DNA from: an uncultured Bryobacteraceae bacterium
GTDB taxonomy: Bacteria > Acidobacteriota > Terriglobia > Bryobacterales > Bryobacteraceae
Assembly: GCA_938003835.1 (NCBI GenBank)
Contig: CALKXJ010000013.1
Location: 124,001 to 188,000 of the forward strand
Reading direction: 5' to 3'
DNA: 64,000 bases
Part shown: one piece after another, positions 59,952 through 64,000 of the stretch
Position numbering within the stretch: position 1 is the stretch's first letter
Layout: every line of letters begins with the position of its first letter
The notes under the pieces: generated by a model
Databases searched by the model: none
What the model was told of the DNA's origin: nothing
Seen by the model: the letters and a program-made list of their open reading frames with translations, nothing else
Translations under genes and position numbers: made by a program

Positions 59952-61283
59952 TCAGGATGCGTGTGCGGGCTCGGGGCCGCGGTCGATCTCCCGGTAGCAC
60001 AGGAACAGCCACAGCACGGTGAGCAGCGCGTACATGCCCATGAAGCCGATCAGGGTGAACATGGCGTTGCCGGAGGAGACCTGGACCGACGCGCCTTCGC
60101 TGGTGCGCACCAGGCCGTAGATGAGCCAGGGCTGCCGTCCCAACTCGGCGGTGAACCAGCCCGCCGTGTTGGCGATGTAGGGGAAGGGCAGCATCAGCAT
60201 CAGAGTCCACAGCAAGGGCCGGCTCTCGAACAGCCGGCCCTTGCGGAGCAGGACGAAGGCAATGGTCATTACGGCAATAAAGATTGTGCCCAGGCCGAGC
60301 ATGATGTGGAAAGAGTAATAAAGAAGCGGGATCTGGTCCGGCCAGAGGTCGCGCGGATAGGCGTCTAGCCCTTTGACCTCGGCGGCCCAGTTCCGGTAGG
60401 TCAGAAAGCTCAGCACGCCGGGGATCGTGAGCGGGTTGTCCAACCGGCCGCGCTCGACGTCCGGTTGCCCAAGGATGGCCACCGGCGCCCACTCGCGCGT
60501 CTCGAAGAGGCCCTCCATGGCGGCCAGCGTCACCGGTTGATGCTTCGCGATCATGCGGCCCTGGCCGTCGCCGGTCGGAAACAGCATCAGGATCGAGGCC
60601 AGGAAACCGGCGGTCACGCCCAGGCGCACGAAGGTCCGGCCGTATTCCTCGTGTTTGCGAGCCAGCAGGTAGTAGGCGCCGATCGAGGCCATCACGAAGG
60701 CGGCCGTCACCACCGAGCCGATCATGGTGTGCAGGTACATCCACAGAATCCACGGGTTGAGGATCAAGGCCCAGAAGCTTTCGAGCGCGATCTTGCCATC
60801 GGGCGTCATCGTGTAGCCGACCGGGTGCTGCATCCAGGCGTTCGTGGCCACAATGAAATAGCCGGACAGCCACGTGCCGAGGAACAATAAGAAACCGGCG
60901 ACCCAGTGGCCGATCCGCCCGAGCAGCTTCTCGCCAAAGAGGAACAGGCCGAGGAAGGTCGACTCCAGGAAAAAGGCGTAGATGCCTTCGAGGGCGAGCG
61001 TGTGGCCGATGACGCCGCCGGCGGCCTCGGAGAACCGCGACCAGTTTGTCCCGAACTGGAACTCCATCGGGATGCCGGTGACGACGCCCATGACGAAATT
61101 GATGGCAAAGATCTTCGCCCAGAAGCGCGCTGAGCGGTTATAGTGCTCGTCGTTGGTGCGCAGAAATTGGGTCTTCAGGATGACGAGGAGCAGGGCCAGC
61201 CCCATCGTCAATTGCGGAAACAGGTAGTGGTACGTGACTGTAAACGCAAACTGAAAGCGGTGGATCCCTAGCGCGGTATCCAT
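59952..61283 (-). CDS. cydA: cytochrome bd ubiquinol oxidase subunit I
   Basis: The heme-bearing subunit, 443 residues, with nine membrane segments. Heme ligands can be placed: H19 in TYHYLF (heme b595/d side), the mid-chain His in LHTMIGSVV and a later Met. MEFQFGTNWSRFSEAAG and EGIYAFFLESTFLGLFLFGEKLLGRIGHW carry the acidic proton-channel residues. The quinol-binding Q loop is of the short type, and GRQPWLIYGLVRT is the family signature. GAAGGGTGG precedes ATG. It forms an operon with cydB. Confidence 0.96.
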   Translation of the reverse strand: MDTALGIHRFQFAFTVTYHYLFPQLTMGLALLLVILKTQFLRTNDEHYNRSARFWAKIFAINFVMGVVTGIPMEFQFGTNWSRFSEAAGGVIGHTLALEGIYAFFLESTFLGLFLFGEKLLGRIGHWVAGFLLFLGTWLSGYFIVATNAWMQHPVGYTMTPDGKIALESFWALILNPWILWMYLHTMIGSVVTAAFVMASIGAYYLLARKHEEYGRTFVRLGVTAGFLASILMLFPTGDGQGRMIAKHQPVTLAAMEGLFETREWAPVAILGQPDVERGRLDNPLTIPGVLSFLTYRNWAAEVKGLDAYPRDLWPDQIPLLYYSFHIMLGLGTIFIAVMTIAFVLLRKGRLFESRPLLWTLMLMLPFPYIANTAGWFTAELGRQPWLIYGLVRTSEGASVQVSSGNAMFTLIGFMGMYALLTVLWLFLCYREIDRGPEPAHAS

Positions 61284-61353
61284 GAGTGTGCCACCCTTCG
61301 ATCAGCCGGCGGCGAGGCACCTCAATCGCCGCCGACCCTTCAGGCTATCACGC

Positions 61354-61589
61354 TCAGGCGCCGGCGCGGGCGGCCTGCTCGCGCTTTTGCTTGAGTTCAT
61401 GCCCGCACATGGGCACGCCGAGCTTCTTCAGGATCGTCATCGCCGGGCACCAGTTGGTAAAGGCCGACTGGAAGAGGTTCAACCCGACGAAGGCGGTCAG
61501 CAGAAACCAGCCCTGATGGACCCAGTAGCCGAGCGCGAGGCTGACGAGGACGATGGCGCCGGCCAGCAGGCGCAAGTATTGATTGACGG

Positions 61590-61593
<4 letters not shown>
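61354..61593 (-). CDS. DUF2892 (YgaP-like) small membrane protein
   Basis: A 79-residue protein with two hydrophobic segments ([39 protein letters not shown]) followed by [16 protein letters not shown], the conserved cysteine-containing tail of DUF2892. GGAGG lies upstream of the ATG. Its start overlaps the stop of the RND pump gene by four bases, so it is the terminal gene of an efflux operon. Relatives are often next to rhodanese or metal/thiosulfate genes. Function unknown. Confidence 0.88.

Positions 61594-64000
<2,407 letters not shown>

Overview
The window is GC-rich (roughly two thirds G+C by eye) bacterial chromosome, gene-dense, with about 57 protein genes. I see no tRNA, rRNA, insertion sequence, phage or CRISPR array. 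The gene set points to Acidobacteriota, probably the Solibacter/Bryobacter group: an Oar-like TonB-dependent receptor, an ASPIC/UnbV FG-GAP protein, several secreted acetylxylan-esterase-like hydrolases, Tat-type sugar isomerase/epimerases, NHL-repeat and DUF4380-like proteins, BshC, and a HipA_2-like kinase. This placement is an inference from family content; no rRNA is present to confirm it.

Layout. 1-3.4 kb: purK, then a type I-beta DAHP synthase preceded by an apparent transcription attenuator with a 17-residue aromatic leader peptide, then a membrane-anchored unknown. 3.4-6.3 kb (minus): tctC-tctB-tctA tricarboxylate-type uptake operon with 4-base overlaps. 6.3-8.0 kb: a GAF protein and an exported Ycf48-like propeller. 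8.04-8.79 kb: no credible gene, but a candidate structured RNA of about 580 nt closed by long-range helices. 8.8-11.8 kb: class IV aminotransferase, HipA-like kinase with a small divergent partner, a histone-H1-like protein and a small basic protein. 11.8-14.9 kb: a carotenoid-desaturase-like oxidoreductase and an FG-GAP/ASPIC protein. 15-18.8 kb: M20 peptidase, murJ, and a CT398-type coiled-coil zinc-ribbon protein. 18.8-25.5 kb: sialidase and two sugar isomerase-like genes, threonine aldolase, hemW, bshC. 25.5-29.3 kb: unknown helical protein, zinc-ribbon rhomboid, nucleoside hydrolase plus CNT transporter. 29.3-43.3 kb: secreted hydrolases (three acetylxylan-esterase-like, one CocE), an AtuA-like pair, a TPR lipoprotein-sized protein and the TonB-dependent receptor; this looks like a polymer/ester scavenging region. 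43.3-50.4 kb: argS, two decayed genes, trxB, feoAB, a MerR-TPR fusion. 50.3-58.9 kb: adenylate kinase-like, thiL, DUF4380-like, SMP-30, exported PCMT, amino-acid permease, folD-coaE-htrA. 58.9-64 kb (minus): RND efflux pump (runs off the window), DUF2892, cydAB.

The two most unusual elements are both RNA-level. The first is the trp-style attenuator before the DAHP synthase: leader peptide, three mutually exclusive helices, and a terminator with a GCAA loop. The second is the large structured RNA at 8.19-8.77 kb. A third recurrent signal is a -10-like hexamer 6-10 bases before many start codons with no Shine-Dalgarno sequence, which suggests that leaderless mRNAs are common in this genome. A small decayed patch at 45.3-46.1 kb contains a frameshifted coiled-coil gene and an NHL-repeat pseudogene with two nonsense mutations and a frameshift.
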